DNA of 59,315 nucleotides from Hymenoscyphus infarciens (Eukaryota > Ascomycota > Leotiomycetes > Helotiales > Helotiaceae): contig LLCB01000341.1 in NCBI GenBank assembly GCA_001414345.1, positions 1-59,315 on the forward strand, given 5' to 3'. The position numbers and the translations under genes were made by a program. The notes beneath the pieces are model-generated. The model was given only the letters and a program-made list of their open reading frames with translations. It was not told the DNA's origin and did no database searches. Position 1 is the first letter of the stretch; the number at the start of each line of letters is the position of its first letter. Shown here one piece after another: positions 44,861-56,024 of this stretch.

Positions 44861-46116
44861 GCAAACAGTCTGTCCCGGTATCCACGAAGTATCCGCTGTT
44901 ACTTGCAGGAGACACCGGATCCAATATTGGTGTAGCAAAATTGCTCATACCGTATTGATGTGTTAAAATTATGAACAAATATTGTCGATATGCATATTTC
45001 CTTTTCGAGCTCACACCTTTTTCTCAACAAATTTCTGTCTATTCATCAAAGTGGCGCTTAAGCGATTCTCCGGCATTGGGCATACTACACCTCTGCAGCA
45101 CATAAACCTAGAGAGTTTTTCACTCGATACAACCCGGCATATGCATTTGGACCCGTTTGGCCTTTGGCGTTGGAGATTACAGGATGTAGAATGAAGGATT
45201 TGAAATGTTTCCGAACCTCGGTTTTTTTTTAATGATGATAGGATGGAAATTTCTCTACCTGGAGGTACACAAAGATTTTAGTGGATTTCTACTTTGTTCT
45301 TTGTGGCAACAAATGGCTTTTGACCTGACGGTTAGAATAGGGAGAGCCATTTGTGGTGTTATTTTCCCATCTTTTTCTTTTTCTTTTCAATTCGTTTCTA
45401 TTTGTGGCAAAGGGGTGGGGGTCGATAAATTAGGGTTGGCGTATTTGATTGAATCAAACTGGCGCTCGTCTTTTGATCTGTTTGGTTGTTCTTCTTATTT
45501 TATTAAGAGACGCCGAAGACTGGTTAATAGGCAACTGAGCGGTTAGGCTGGATACTGTCTAGTACACTGGGACGCTCGCACATTGATGCTGATGCGAAAT
45601 AATGAATATAACATATGTAAATTATGATGTGTCTTGAATGCAAATGTGAGTGACATGAAAATATACTTTGACGACAAGGAGTACCAAAATTTAATTCAAG
45701 GTCTTGCTAAGAACATAAGTAAACTCCATAACTCTATGCATAGCTCGGGCGAATAGAGACGGGACGGTCCTTGCTTCTCAAGAATTGTTTCGCACTCAAT
45801 GCACCACAGGCAAGGTGTACGTTTGTTATGGCTATTCGTGGTAGCCAACAAGCTACCCACACGCGAGAGTGAGAGTACTTGAGGCTGAGAAGCCGGCAAC
45901 TTGCGGACTTCTCAGCCTCGGCTTCGATTCTGGTGAACCTTGAACAAGCTCCACCTCCACCAACTTTAAAACCAGCAACACGTCCCATCTTCACGCCCGA
46001 CATTTCCCTTGACCACTCCTTTCGACACAGCCTCCGAGTCCACCTGGCTGGCTTGAGGAAAAGCAGAACCGCCGAGCCCCTCCTACAACCTTCCTCGCCC
46101 GAAACAGCAAAACACC
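44861..46116. other. Intergenic region between two plus-strand genes
   Basis: 3' flank of the disordered protein gene and 5' flank of PEX4. T-rich around 45.2-45.5 kb. No gene, repeat or RNA recognised. Confidence 0.4.
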
Positions 46117-46698
46117 ATGTCGTCGTCGAAATCCAAACCCTCGAAGACCCCCTCGTCCTCCTCCCGCAGCAGCTCCCCCACCAAAAGAATCCTCACCGAA
46201 CTCTCGGCCTATACTTCCTCGCCTCCGCCCACGATCCCGCAACTCGCCCCTGTGTCGCCTTCCAACTTGTTGGTTCTACATGCCATCCTCGTTCCCTCGC
46301 CCTCCTTGCCGGTATCCACGGGCTACACGAATGGGAGGTGGCTACTGCAGATCACGATACCGGAGCAATATCCCATGGCGCCGCCGAAGATTAGATTTCT
46401 GACGCGGATATGTCATGCCAATGTTGATTTTGAGAGTGGAGATGTGTGTCTTGATTTGTTGAAGGAGGAGTGGACGCCGGTTTTGGGCGTGGTGGGGGCG
46501 TTGGAGAGTGTTGGGCGACTGCTGGGGGAACCGGGGTGGGATAGTCCGCTTGGGGTTGAGGTTGCGGCGTTGGGACGGCAGGGGGATGGGGTGGGTGTTA
46601 GGGGGTTGGTGGGCTTTTGGACGGGGGAGGAGAGGTTTGAGGGGAGTTTGGAAGATTTGGAACGGAGGGGGGAGGAGAAGGTGGGTGGGAGGAGGTAG
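46117..46698 (+). CDS. PEX4: Peroxin-4-type ubiquitin-conjugating enzyme (E2)
   Basis: One exon, 193 aa. A Ser/Lys-rich N-terminus precedes the UBC fold at ~22-165: KRILTELSAY, WLLQITIPEQYPMAPPKIRF, then ICHANVDFESGDVCLDLLK with catalytic Cys at 111, then EEWTPVLGVVGALESV. The CLDLLKEEWTPVLGV stretch resembles Pex4. The known role is mono-ubiquitination of the import receptor Pex5 at the peroxisomal membrane, anchored by Pex22, allowing receptor recycling. The E2 'HPN' triplet is HAN here (100-102); the Asn that supports catalysis is kept. The 3' half of the gene is unusually G-rich on the coding strand (GGGG tracts, Val/Gly/Arg codons), unlike its neighbours. The C-terminal tail EERRGEEKVGGRR-type is family-variable. 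Confidence 0.85.
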   Translation: MSSSKSKPSKTPSSSSRSSSPTKRILTELSAYTSSPPPTIPQLAPVSPSNLLVLHAILVPSPSLPVSTGYTNGRWLLQITIPEQYPMAPPKIRFLTRICHANVDFESGDVCLDLLKEEWTPVLGVVGALESVGRLLGEPGWDSPLGVEVAALGRQGDGVGVRGLVGFWTGEERFEGSLEDLERRGEEKVGGRR

Positions 46699-47858
46699 GG
46701 TTGTGATAAGGCGTGTTGAGGGGGGTGGGATGAGACGAGAGGGGTCGAGCAGAGAGGCATGAGGAGAGGACGAGTAGAAGGAAGGAGACGAGAGGACGAG
46801 AAACGGAGACCAGACGAGGAGGGGGCGAGAGGCGAGAGAAGTTGACGAAAAGAGGGCACGAGAAAGAATCAGAATCAGAATCAGAATCAGAAATTCGGCA
46901 CATGAGTTTCCAGAAAAGGCGTTCAGTCTCCTTCAAGGCAGACACGGTAATCAGCAATGGGATTAGGAAGGAATGGATGGGTCAGGCATATCAAGGTCTC
47001 AAGATCAGATCTTTACGAATTGAACGAACGAGCTTGTGGTTATAAATTGGCATTTGAAAGCGAGCATTAGGATAACTCATCGAAGAAAAGGGTGTAAATC
47101 CATTATATAACGAACCTATCATATATATCTGTCTTGAATAGTGATTTGATTCATAAACTGTTTTTACTGCGTGAATACAAAGTTAGCTGCTACAGAATCA
47201 TGTATTACAACATCAAGAAATAGCGAGGTAGCACAAACGGGAAGTCGAGGATCCATTCATTCCACTGGTTCGAGTAGTCTGAACTTCACTACCAACTCCA
47301 ATTCAAAGAATCACAACCAAATCATCTCCCCATGCAAATCACAAGTAGACCCCCTTACACAGATAAACTACGATATAAACGACGTACACGAAAATCCAAA
47401 AGCAAAGATGACAACACAAATACACTACATGACTCCAAAAATAAGAACTCCTCGATAAATGGTATAGGTATACATACATCCACAAGGGCGCATCATAAAA
47501 TCATGAAGCCAGCCTCTTTTCGTCACTAGTGACCGACCTACTATGCCACATTGGGAACAAGAGAGAGAGAGAGAAGAAAGAGAGAGAAGAAAAAAAGAGA
47601 AGAACGCCATGTATATATAAAAAAACAAAACAAACGCGAAAAAAAGGCTAAGTTTTCCCCTTTCCTAATGCCCATTCCAAATGTATTCGTTCTTTCTATT
47701 CTGTACAGCATTTTCAGTCGTCAATACGTCTTCCAAAAAACCGCTTCCTCTCTCCTTTCTGAAAATAGTCATTTTCTTCCTTGGCTTATTTTCGGCATGT
47801 TTGTTATGTGTCGACGGACGCGTATGAAAGGTAGAAGTGGGACTGTGCCGGACATCTC
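46699..47858. other. Convergent intergenic region with simple repeats
   Basis: Right after PEX4 the sequence is a strong purine tract (46.70-46.86 kb), then four AGAATC units at 46865-46888, and a GAGA/GAAA-rich stretch at 47560-47645. No gene recognised. Confidence 0.5.
46865..46890. repeat. AGAATC hexanucleotide microsatellite
   Basis: Four exact AGAATC units plus AG. Confidence 0.9.
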
Positions 47859-49035
47859 TCACTCATTATAATGGTACACCTAGAAATACATGGTTAGCAA
47901 ATATTAACGACATGGATAAAGCCGGGTGACATACTTTGTAGTGAGGCAACCCAGAAGCACTCCACCCTAGTCGCTTCGCCATCTTCGCAAACCCCTCCGT
48001 CTCAATTAAATGGTAGAAAGCGAATGGTGGAAACATAGCACCATCCCTATGAACCTCTGCCTTGACCAACAACGCCGTTCCCCCAACACCATCGAGTGGG
48101 ATTTTCTGCGTGGGATCTCCCCCTTCCTCGTACAGGTATGCCATCAATGTTCGGTAGGTGGCCATTTGTGCGTATCCTTCTAGCAAAATATCATCTGGTC
48201 CCATTCCTTCCCCGATTCTTCGTGCTTGGTCACTATCCTGCCAGCTGTTGAAATCATATGCCCGCTCCTTCTTCTCCTTGGTCTTGGAGTCCACGTATTT
48301 TTGGAAGCAATTCGGCACGATGATGGGCTCGTCGTGAGCGGCGAGATCTTGGATGAGAGTTGGTGGAGTTTCAATGATATCTGAATCTAGCCATAAAACC
48401 CATGATGTAGAAGGTCCAAGTGTGGTGAAGAGGAGGGAATTCCTGGCTTTGGACATGGCTGCTCTTCTAGCTTTCTGATTCTCCATCTTATGTCTCTCGG
48501 ACTCGCTCTGAGAAGATAGAGGGGGTTCGAAATCCTGTCGCTCAATAATTATGCTTGCGAATCGAAGTTTCTCCGGTCCAGACTTCTGCGTCTTGGTGAT
48601 TTGTTCTTGGAGGGCTGCTGTCGCGGCGTTACCCTCCCGGTTCTTGGGAATGATAAATGCCAAAGTAATCAAATCATGAGGATATGATAGCTTCAACAGA
48701 TTATCCCAATACTCCTGATAAAATCGTGCCAGCGGCGTGAGGATGAGAATGGTTTCCCGGTTCCCAACTGGATCAGCCGTACTGGTAACATTATTCATCT
48801 TGTAATGGACCACCGGAGGAGGAATCCGTTTGCCATTTGGTTTCTCGACTTGTTTTCGAAAGGGCGAAGTAGGAGGAGAAAGAGGATTCGATGCCGCGTT
48901 GGCCGTTCGCGTCTTTGCGGCTGCTGCGTCTGATTTCGAAGGAGATAGCAGAAAGACGAATATTACTATGCACAGAACCACTCCCACAATGATCGTGAGC
49001 GGGCTTGAGCGCCGCAGTGATCGTGCTGGCCCCAT
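47859..49035 (-). CDS. MNN9: Mannan polymerase subunit, Mnn9/Anp1/Van1 family (GT62)
   Basis: Two exons, complement of 47859..47879 and 47935..49035, 373 aa. The 21-nt last exon adds VYHYNE after HYK, the usual C-terminus of Mnn9. Type II membrane topology: short basic N-terminus (RSLRRSS), signal anchor ~13-30 (TIIVGVVLCIVIFVFLL), Pro/Ser-rich stem, then the catalytic domain. Motifs are ILILTPLARFYQEYWDNLL (~96-114), RRAAMSKARNSLLF (~190-203), WVLWLDSDIIETPP with DxD at 217-219, and PLDGVGGTALLVKA. Known role: alpha-1,6-mannosyltransferase of the cis-Golgi mannan polymerase that extends N-glycan mannan. Closest to Mnn9 by C-terminus; Anp1 or Van1 paralogues cannot be fully excluded. Confidence 0.9.
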
Positions 49036-51017
49036 GGCGCCGTATTACTGTTGGGCGTCCCCCAATCGATATATGGTTGAATCGACGTTTGGACTTGTTA
49101 ACAGGACATGTGTTGCGTAACGTGGACCGGCATTCGAATGTCGCGGTTGATCGTTTCGAGGGGCGCAAGAAGTTCGCAACTTCCCCGAATCTGGGGAATG
49201 TGTAAGTATGCGACTGCGATGGGTGTGGGCGTGGATGATTCGAAAGGAGGTTTTGAAAGAGAGGCCGGTGATAGCTGATGTTTTTCCTAATGTGTTCAAT
49301 ACACTAGCTTGGCGTTTGGGAGCGGCTTGGGATGGTTCGTAAAAGCGGCAGTAAAAGGTCTAGCTTCCTTGTAGACTTTAGGATGTTAGCTTAGATCTTG
49401 AAAATTACAAAATTAAAAGTTTCTTAGAACATTTCAAGAATTCTTTTACTTGTTTCTTGATTATAGACCAACTACTTAGAGGCTCCCTTAAGGTTAGAAC
49501 AACGAGCTATTGTCTGCCGCTTTTGTTTTCCATCTTCGGAGGGTCAGTCTAAGCTTTTCAGGGGTGGATCGGGGACACCATAGGCATAATAAACACGAGC
49601 TGAATAAGCCGGGTACGAGGGAGAAAATGGAAGCATTTACCAATGTCTCGTTCATCTTATTTCTTCGCTTCTCGTTTGAAGGAAACGTTCGTAAATCAAG
49701 TCGGGAAAGACACTTTGGCTGATGCCCCGTACAAAAGTTGCCCATGGGTCAAGCTTTCGAGCATCGTCACTTTGGTCCAACTCCGGCGGATCTATCCTCC
49801 AAGAAGTAATTCATTTCGAGTCATTTCAAGATGATGATGATTTGCATGGTTGACAACTTCATCTCTCTTTGAAACTTGAAAGGGATGTCAAGGACGGTCC
49901 TTGGTGGGGGCTATTTGAACTTCCTTCTATCTACTTGTTCCTTGTCAATCTCATTTGACAGCCAACCCCTCTAAAGGTCTATTTCCATCCCACATGTCAG
50001 CAATGGTAACGCAGCACTGTAATAATAACAATCTACCTCCAATAGCAGAGAGAGATAAACAAAGCATAAAATCCTCCTGGACTATATATACTGGAGAATA
50101 ACCCATCCCCAGACTTTCCCAATTACATGAAGGATTCAGACCCCAGTGCATAATTCTCCATAGAGAGCGGCAGCCAGTGAGTACAAATTACCCCTTTGTC
50201 GCCACTACCTGCTGTCAATGTCATATGCATATGCCAACATTTCCACATGAAGTCGACAAAACAAATAAAAAAAGGGCTTTGAAGGAGGCACGGAAAGGGG
50301 AGAGAACAGCGGAAGCTTGCGTTGGCATGAAATAAATGCGTGCCTGTGACAGTATCAAAAAGGGACCCTCATTGCCACCACTACCGAGGGTGTAACGATG
50401 GCAGCAAGTGACCGATCCAAGGTAACTCAAGATCTCCCAGGTCAACGGCATCGTCAGGCTGATGAATGAAATGATCATCCGTCGCCTACGGTGCTCCAAA
50501 CGGTGCTTCGGCAGGAGACCAGCGAGCACTGCAGCGAGAACGAGTAACGAGTAAGAGAGTTGAAACATAGCCATTTTATCGAGATGGAGATTCGGATGGA
50601 CACATGATCTGTGACACCAGTCAGATGAGGGCAAACCAAGCCTTGAACTTGCATGAAACGATAGAGACAGCGACAGACAGCAACAGACAGCATCCGGAAG
50701 GGAAAAGGGAAATGGTTGGTAGGAAATGAGTGCCAACACAGCCAATCGAGTGCATTACGGCGAATACTCGTACTTTGGGTGATCCTCAATGCAGTGTAGC
50801 CAATGCAATGCCAGTATGAAAGGAAAGCGACCACCTCGACCAGCCCGCCGGGGAGCGTCCCTCCACATCCTGGGAGTTGATGGAGACGGGCAAAGCCGTG
50901 AATCCTCTCATGTGCTGGCATCACCCTCATTTCAGTGTGATTGTTATTGGGATGAGGAGGAGGAGGAGGAGGAGAGCTGACACCAATGGAAGAAAGTGAA
51001 AGGTAAGATACTACTAG

Positions 51018-51057
51018 TAGACTAGTACAGTAGACTAGTACAGTACTCCGTACGGAG
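51018..51057. repeat. 13-bp tandem repeat plus 12-bp palindrome
   Basis: TAGACTAGTACAG occurs twice in tandem, then TA and the perfect palindrome CTCCGTACGGAG. Confidence 0.85.
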
Positions 51058-51461
51058 GCTACCTCCTGCTCCTGATTGCCAAAGACCCGACGTGAGAGCG
51101 TTTCTGCTGCACTGCATCGCACTGCACGTAATCCAGTATTGGCCCTATGTTTTTAGTGAGTTTTGGGACCCAATAGGCTTGTTATGGCCCAATTTGGACG
51201 AGTCAATCTCACCTTGAGAGTCTGGTGGTCCCTGAAGAAAAGTGACCGTCTCATGCCTTTGTCACTGTAATTGGCGGCGCAAGTCAGAAGTCAGGCACTT
51301 GGAGAGCCGGTCTCGTTTGCAGGGTTACAGGGTTACTGCCTTCTGGCTGAAGTCATGCCCAGCGTGCACTCGCCCAAAATGACCCCAGCGTTGACCTACC
51401 AATTTAGCACCGACAGGCTTGAACCCAGTCGTAGAGTACCTGGCCAGCGTCAACCCTACTG

Positions 51462-51500
51462 TACCATACCATACCATACCATACCATACCATACCATACC
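51462..51500. repeat. CCATA pentanucleotide microsatellite
   Basis: About eight units of ATACC/CCATA without interruption. Confidence 0.95.
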
Positions 51501-52080
51501 TCACCTGTACAGCCGCTAGCTATATTATCATCCGCGCGAGCCAACCGTTCGTGGCTTGACTTTTTATGTATGAGATGCTACGATACGAGTACGTGCCTCC
51601 TGCTCTCTGAATAATTTCCCCTTCTACAACCCCTTTGCAAAACTACAACTCTACAACACTACAACACCACCTCCCTCTCACTGCTCAACTCCTCCACACT
51701 CTGCTCAATCCCGCTTCTCGAGCAAATGGAGTTTCATAACCGACCTTTCTTCCCGCGTCCTTCATAGCACCCTCCCCCACTTTATTCCACCGCGGTATCG
51801 CTATCCTCGCTATCCTCGCTCTCCTCGCTCGCCCTCGCCCTCGCCCTCGCTGGATATTGATTAGAACGCAACTGCCACCACCCGCCCGAGAATCTTCTAT
51901 TACCAATCGCTGCACCAATTCGAGTTGGAACTTATAATTCCCAAGTCAATTCCCTTGCATTTTCGGCCATTCCGGCTCATTCTTCACGCTTCTTTTCCAG
52001 TAAGCGCCCCGAGGCTGAACGATAGCCCTGCCAACCCACCACCACTACGAGGGCGTCAAAAAACCACAACCTCCACCAAT

Positions 52081-53121
52081 ATGGAACCCGTGCCAGAAAC
52101 AGAGAGAATGGAGGAATTCAGATCATCTCCAGTTCCTACGCTGAGACTGCAAGATTCATCACTGCACGAATATCGAAACACGAATCCAGAAACGAACAAG
52201 AAACCCCCTACTATCCGCAGATCGACAGAGCCAACCCCTCAGTCCGCGCCCCGTTCGCCCATATCCTCACCACCACTACAATATCGACCACGAAACACCT
52301 CACCTTATGCCCGAGGCCATTTACGGTCGAAATCCTCGACCAGTGCTCTTGCACCAGCAATGTCGAGAGCCCAGAGTTTACCTGGCTTCAACGCTGCCGG
52401 TCACCTACTCATCTCACCACAACGCCCTAGTAGTCCACTCGGCTCGCCCAGTCGGGTTCGCGCACCTAGAAAACCAGCAGATGAGGTCTTTCCAGGATTG
52501 CCCAGTCGAATGAGGGATATCAGCGAGATGGGAGATACAGAAACCACGGACCATACGCCACGAGCTACAGAACGAAGCGGTTCCCCAATATTAGGGCTAC
52601 CCCACTCCGCCAGCTTCCCTCGGACTCGAAGACCATCCTCTCCACTTCGATTCGTTGCCTCGCAGAACACTACTGCCAATAGTACAGCCCCCACCACGCC
52701 ATCCTCAGTAACTTCGTCTCCTTCCTATCAATATTCTCGATTCAACGATTCATTTCTTGGGAGTAATACTTATTCCGGTTCATTCAGTTACCCCGGATCT
52801 TTCGCGTCATCTTCGGTTCCTTCTACACCCACCTCTATTAGATCCCGAAGTCCTAGCATATCCAGTTTGGAAACCATCCCAGATTCTCCTGATGCAGAGG
52901 AGGCTGCATTGGAAGCCGAACGAATAGCTCAACTCAAAGCAGCGGCTGATGCAGAAGATGCTGGAGAGGACAATAAGGATAATCGAAACTTGGATGGGCC
53001 AGGGGGGCGAGGAAGAACGTTAGGTGCTGGTTTTGGTGCACGGGATAAACGAAAGAGATGGAGTGTGTGTGGCGCCGAAAGGAGGGGTGATTTGAATCTG
53101 GACACTATTTGGGAGGATTAA
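52081..53121 (+). CDS. Basic proline/serine-rich conserved fungal protein
   Basis: One exon, 346 aa from ATG 52081 (context ACCAATATGGAA). The same frame extends upstream without an ATG. Disordered, full of SP/TP sites, with HLRSKSSTSALAPAMSRAQS, QRPSSPLGSPSRVRAPRKPA, EVFPGLPSRMRDISEMGDTE, and SRSPSISSLETIPDSPDAEE, then a short Ala/Glu helix (EAALEAERIAQLKAAADAE). The strongest conserved piece is the very C-terminus, KRWSVCGAERRGDLNLDTIW followed by ED, a signature I know from Pezizomycotina 'basic proline-rich' proteins of unknown function. No signal peptide or membrane span. Could be a phosphoregulated adaptor (inference). Confidence 0.8.
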   Translation: MEPVPETERMEEFRSSPVPTLRLQDSSLHEYRNTNPETNKKPPTIRRSTEPTPQSAPRSPISSPPLQYRPRNTSPYARGHLRSKSSTSALAPAMSRAQSLPGFNAAGHLLISPQRPSSPLGSPSRVRAPRKPADEVFPGLPSRMRDISEMGDTETTDHTPRATERSGSPILGLPHSASFPRTRRPSSPLRFVASQNTTANSTAPTTPSSVTSSPSYQYSRFNDSFLGSNTYSGSFSYPGSFASSSVPSTPTSIRSRSPSISSLETIPDSPDAEEAALEAERIAQLKAAADAEDAGEDNKDNRNLDGPGGRGRTLGAGFGARDKRKRWSVCGAERRGDLNLDTIWED

Positions 53122-53787
53122 AAAAACTTATTGCGATTGAGAGATTGGACATCTCAATCGAAAAAGACTTATGGTGAATGCTTGTTCGTCGAGCTTGAGT
53201 TACAAACTCGTTGATGAGTTTGCATGGTGGAATTCGAGACCTCGTTTTTGTCTGGATTCCCCGGGGGGATTCAGGAGTCGTCAACACTCTGAATTACCCT
53301 TTTATTTTCATGTCAATTATTGTACAAATACCAATACCCTGGGCGTGGATTTTTCGATTGTTTCAATCATTACTTGGCATTCGCGCGTGGAGCAAATTGG
53401 GAGGAAAGCAACATGCGAAAGGGGTCGATTTTGACACCCGAAATGTACATGATGTACTTTCTCAATAGATTGATGACAATCAATACAATACCTACACGCG
53501 GGTATGTGTTCGCCCCTACTTGTGATATTTAATGTCTCGCTTGCCCTGGAACAAATTTCCCTCCTTGTGTCTGTTCTGTGTATATTGAAAGTTATCCCTC
53601 GGAACAGAAAGACCGAGACCTTCTCTTGGGATTTTTTATAAATGCAGATGAGTTTCCTTTCAAATCAATTCTTGTTCACTACGACTTCCTTGTCTTCTCT
53701 TCTCAACTCGTTCATAATTCCAATCTCCTTCACTGTCTTTATCAAGTCATTAGAACAACTCCAACGCGCTCGCTTCGCGAACCCAAG
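53122..53787. other. Intergenic region between two plus-strand genes
   Basis: 3' flank of the proline-rich protein gene and promoter of the secreted protein gene. Nothing else recognised. Confidence 0.4.
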
Positions 53788-55411
53788 ATGCACCTCGCCA
53801 ACCTCATCAGGGCAGCTTTGCTGACCAGCACTGCTCTTGCGATTCCCCAGGTCAAGGACAGGAGAAGTGAAGATGTATACCCCAAATTCTGGTTTTTATC
53901 GAGGATCAATCTTTGCTTATACCATTTTAGAATTCTTATGGGCCGTTTCAGCGATTGAGACTTCATGGCAATCACCCTAGACATAATCATCAGGATGCAT
54001 CTGTTACGACAATTGAACCAACTTCCAGCATTGAATCAACTTCCAGCATTGATCCGACTTCTACTACTATTGAACCAACGTCAACAATAACCTCGTCCTC
54101 AATTTCCTCGACCTTGACCTCGGACTCAAGCGCAAGCACAAGCACAAGCACAAGCAGCTCTTCTTCTTCTTCTTCTTTTTTCTCTTTGAGTTCCATCGAA
54201 GGACTCACCACTTCTTTGCTTCCCACCAATACAAGTTCAACAAGTACTCCTGAACCCACAACCACGACTACGCAAACCAGCACCATATCTCTCACCACGA
54301 CCACCACACCAACCACACCAACCACGCCAACCACGCCAGCCACGCCAACCACGCCAGCCACGTCCTCAGCTTGTTCCCTCAGTTTGTCGACGAGTCTTGT
54401 TACCATTACCCGGGAAATCACGAGTACGGTGACTGCGATACCTTCTTCCACTTTCACCTTTACGAATGGTAGTTCGAGTAGGGTGTCTTGTAATAGCACG
54501 GTTTTGAGCACGGGGTTTGCTACTACCACGACTTTAACTTCTTCTTTGGTGCCGACATCGAGTAGTAGTTTGAGTGCGACGGTTACGAGTTCAGGAACTA
54601 GCAGTACCTCCTCTTCCTCTCCCTCATCATTTACCGATCCACTCTTAACCTCGACCCTCCCAACAAGCTCCCTCACATCCACGACAGAATCCCCCTCATC
54701 CACAAATACACCCACACCCTCCATCTCGTCCTCAGAAACCCTCCTCCCACTAACAGCAACGCCTGCAACGATAGCCACAGGTCCCTCCTCGAGTCTCCAT
54801 CCCAGTAGCACGCCCCAGATCACGGCAACTTTGACGGGCACACCGACCTCGGGGACCGCGAATCCGAAGGTCTTGCATTGTGGTCTGCATGGGTTGCCGA
54901 TTGGGGATTTCTTCTTGGCGGGTTTCAATCAGGAGAGGAGGGGGGTGGAGTTGACTGTGGGGAAGTGTTGGGAGTATTGTAATGTTAGTTTTTTTTTTGG
55001 TTTTTTTTTACCTTTTCCCCTTTTCCTTTTCTCTTTTCCTTATCCCGTTTTTCCTTCCACTTTTCCCTTTTCCTTTTCCATTTTTCCTTTTCCCCTTCTT
55101 TCTTGTTTTTGTTTGTCCCTTTCCCTCCTCACTTTCTGTCTTGCGGTTTGATGGATAGAATGTATGCGTGGGATATGGGACAGTGTATGAGGATGAGATG
55201 AGATGCGAAAGAAAGTGTGCTAACGATACGAAAACAGTCCATCTGGGGTGTGGACATGGGCTGCGAATCCTACCAGTTCTACCCCGAAGAGGGAACCGGC
55301 GCGCCGAGATGCGATCTTTATGGGGGCAGTGTGGCGCAGAGTTTGGATAGTGTGAATGCGTATGTGCCGAATGTTTGGTTCGATTTGGGCTGTGGGGTTC
55401 CTGGTGCTTGA
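53788..55411 (+). CDS. Secreted Ser/Thr-rich protein with Cys-containing C-terminal domain
   Basis: Exons 53788..53874, 53931..54983 and 55238..55411, 437 aa, all joined in phase 0. Signal peptide MHLANLIRAALLTSTALA, then a possible KDRR propeptide site. Residues ~55-330 are a mucin-like Ser/Thr tract including (TTP)n and poly-Ser runs, expected to be O-glycosylated. The C-terminal ~115 residues carry HCGLHGLPIGDFF, GKCWEYC, MGCESYQFYPEEG, RCDLYGGS and end YVPNVWFDLGCGVPGA, a Cys pattern like the PAN/apple-like modules at the ends of fungal secreted Thr-rich proteins. Intron 2 (254 bp) has a long T/C tract and a good branch site (GCTAAC) before AAAACAG. It is the last gene before the AT-rich block, a position often held by candidate effectors (inference). 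Confidence 0.75.
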
Positions 55412-56024
55412 GGGGTCTTGGCCTGAGTGTGTAAGGAGGGGGGTGGGTGGGGGTTGTGTGGTGGGAGCTAGAGGGAGAGTAGTGGTGAGGGGAAGAGTGG
55501 CGAGGGATTGGGGAGTTGGGCTTAGGCTTTGGAGTTATTGATGTAAGGAAGAGGAGGTGGGAGAATTAGATGTGCTCTTCGAGGAGCAAATAGGACCGGA
55601 CCTTAAGAGAAGGAATTCGAGAGAAAATAAGAAACACGAGACTCTTAATGTGGGAAGCGAGTACAGTCTATATATACTTTTATCACATCTTTTTTTTTTC
55701 CTCTCTTCTTGCTTCTTTGTTTTCAGTTAGATAGCTAGATTTTAGTGGTTGCTATTTTTTCTTTTTCTTTTTTCAATTAGAGATTCTAGTTTGTCACGAA
55801 TTAACCTGAATCTATCTCTCTTTTCATATATATAAACCGTGCTCTGTTTTTGTTTTAATAAATAATTCAAGAAATTAAAAAAGAATCTCTACTTTCCTTT
55901 ATCTTATCTTACTCTTCTCTTTTCTTTTCCTATCTTACTCTTTACTTGATAAGTTGATAATAATATATCTTAGTATACTCTCCATAAAAAATAGAAAACA
56001 AGAACTCAAAACATCTTCTCTCTC
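55412..56024. other. Transition from gene island to right AT-rich flank
   Basis: Normal composition to about 55.6 kb, then increasingly T/A-rich with C/T microtracts. No gene recognised. Confidence 0.5.

Larger units (their letters stand above)
49036..52080. other. Long divergent intergenic region (3 kb) with short repeats
   Basis: Promoter side of MNN9 and of the proline-rich protein. Features seen: a 13-bp direct repeat TAGACTAGTACAG twice (51018-51043) followed by the palindrome CTCCGTACGGAG (51046-51057), a CCATA array at 51462-51500, and a C/T-rich leader at ~51.6-52.07 kb. Overlapping minus-strand open frames at 50.2-51.1 kb have no protein features. No RNA gene recognised. Confidence 0.5.

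Noticed and set aside
46413..46957. Minus-strand ORFs opposite PEX4
   Set aside because: Pro/Ser/Leu-rich shadows caused by G-rich coding strand.
50221..51122. Overlapping 174-aa and 215-aa minus-strand ORFs
   Set aside because: Two different frames over the same DNA, Cys/Ser/Leu-rich, no motif; likely chance.
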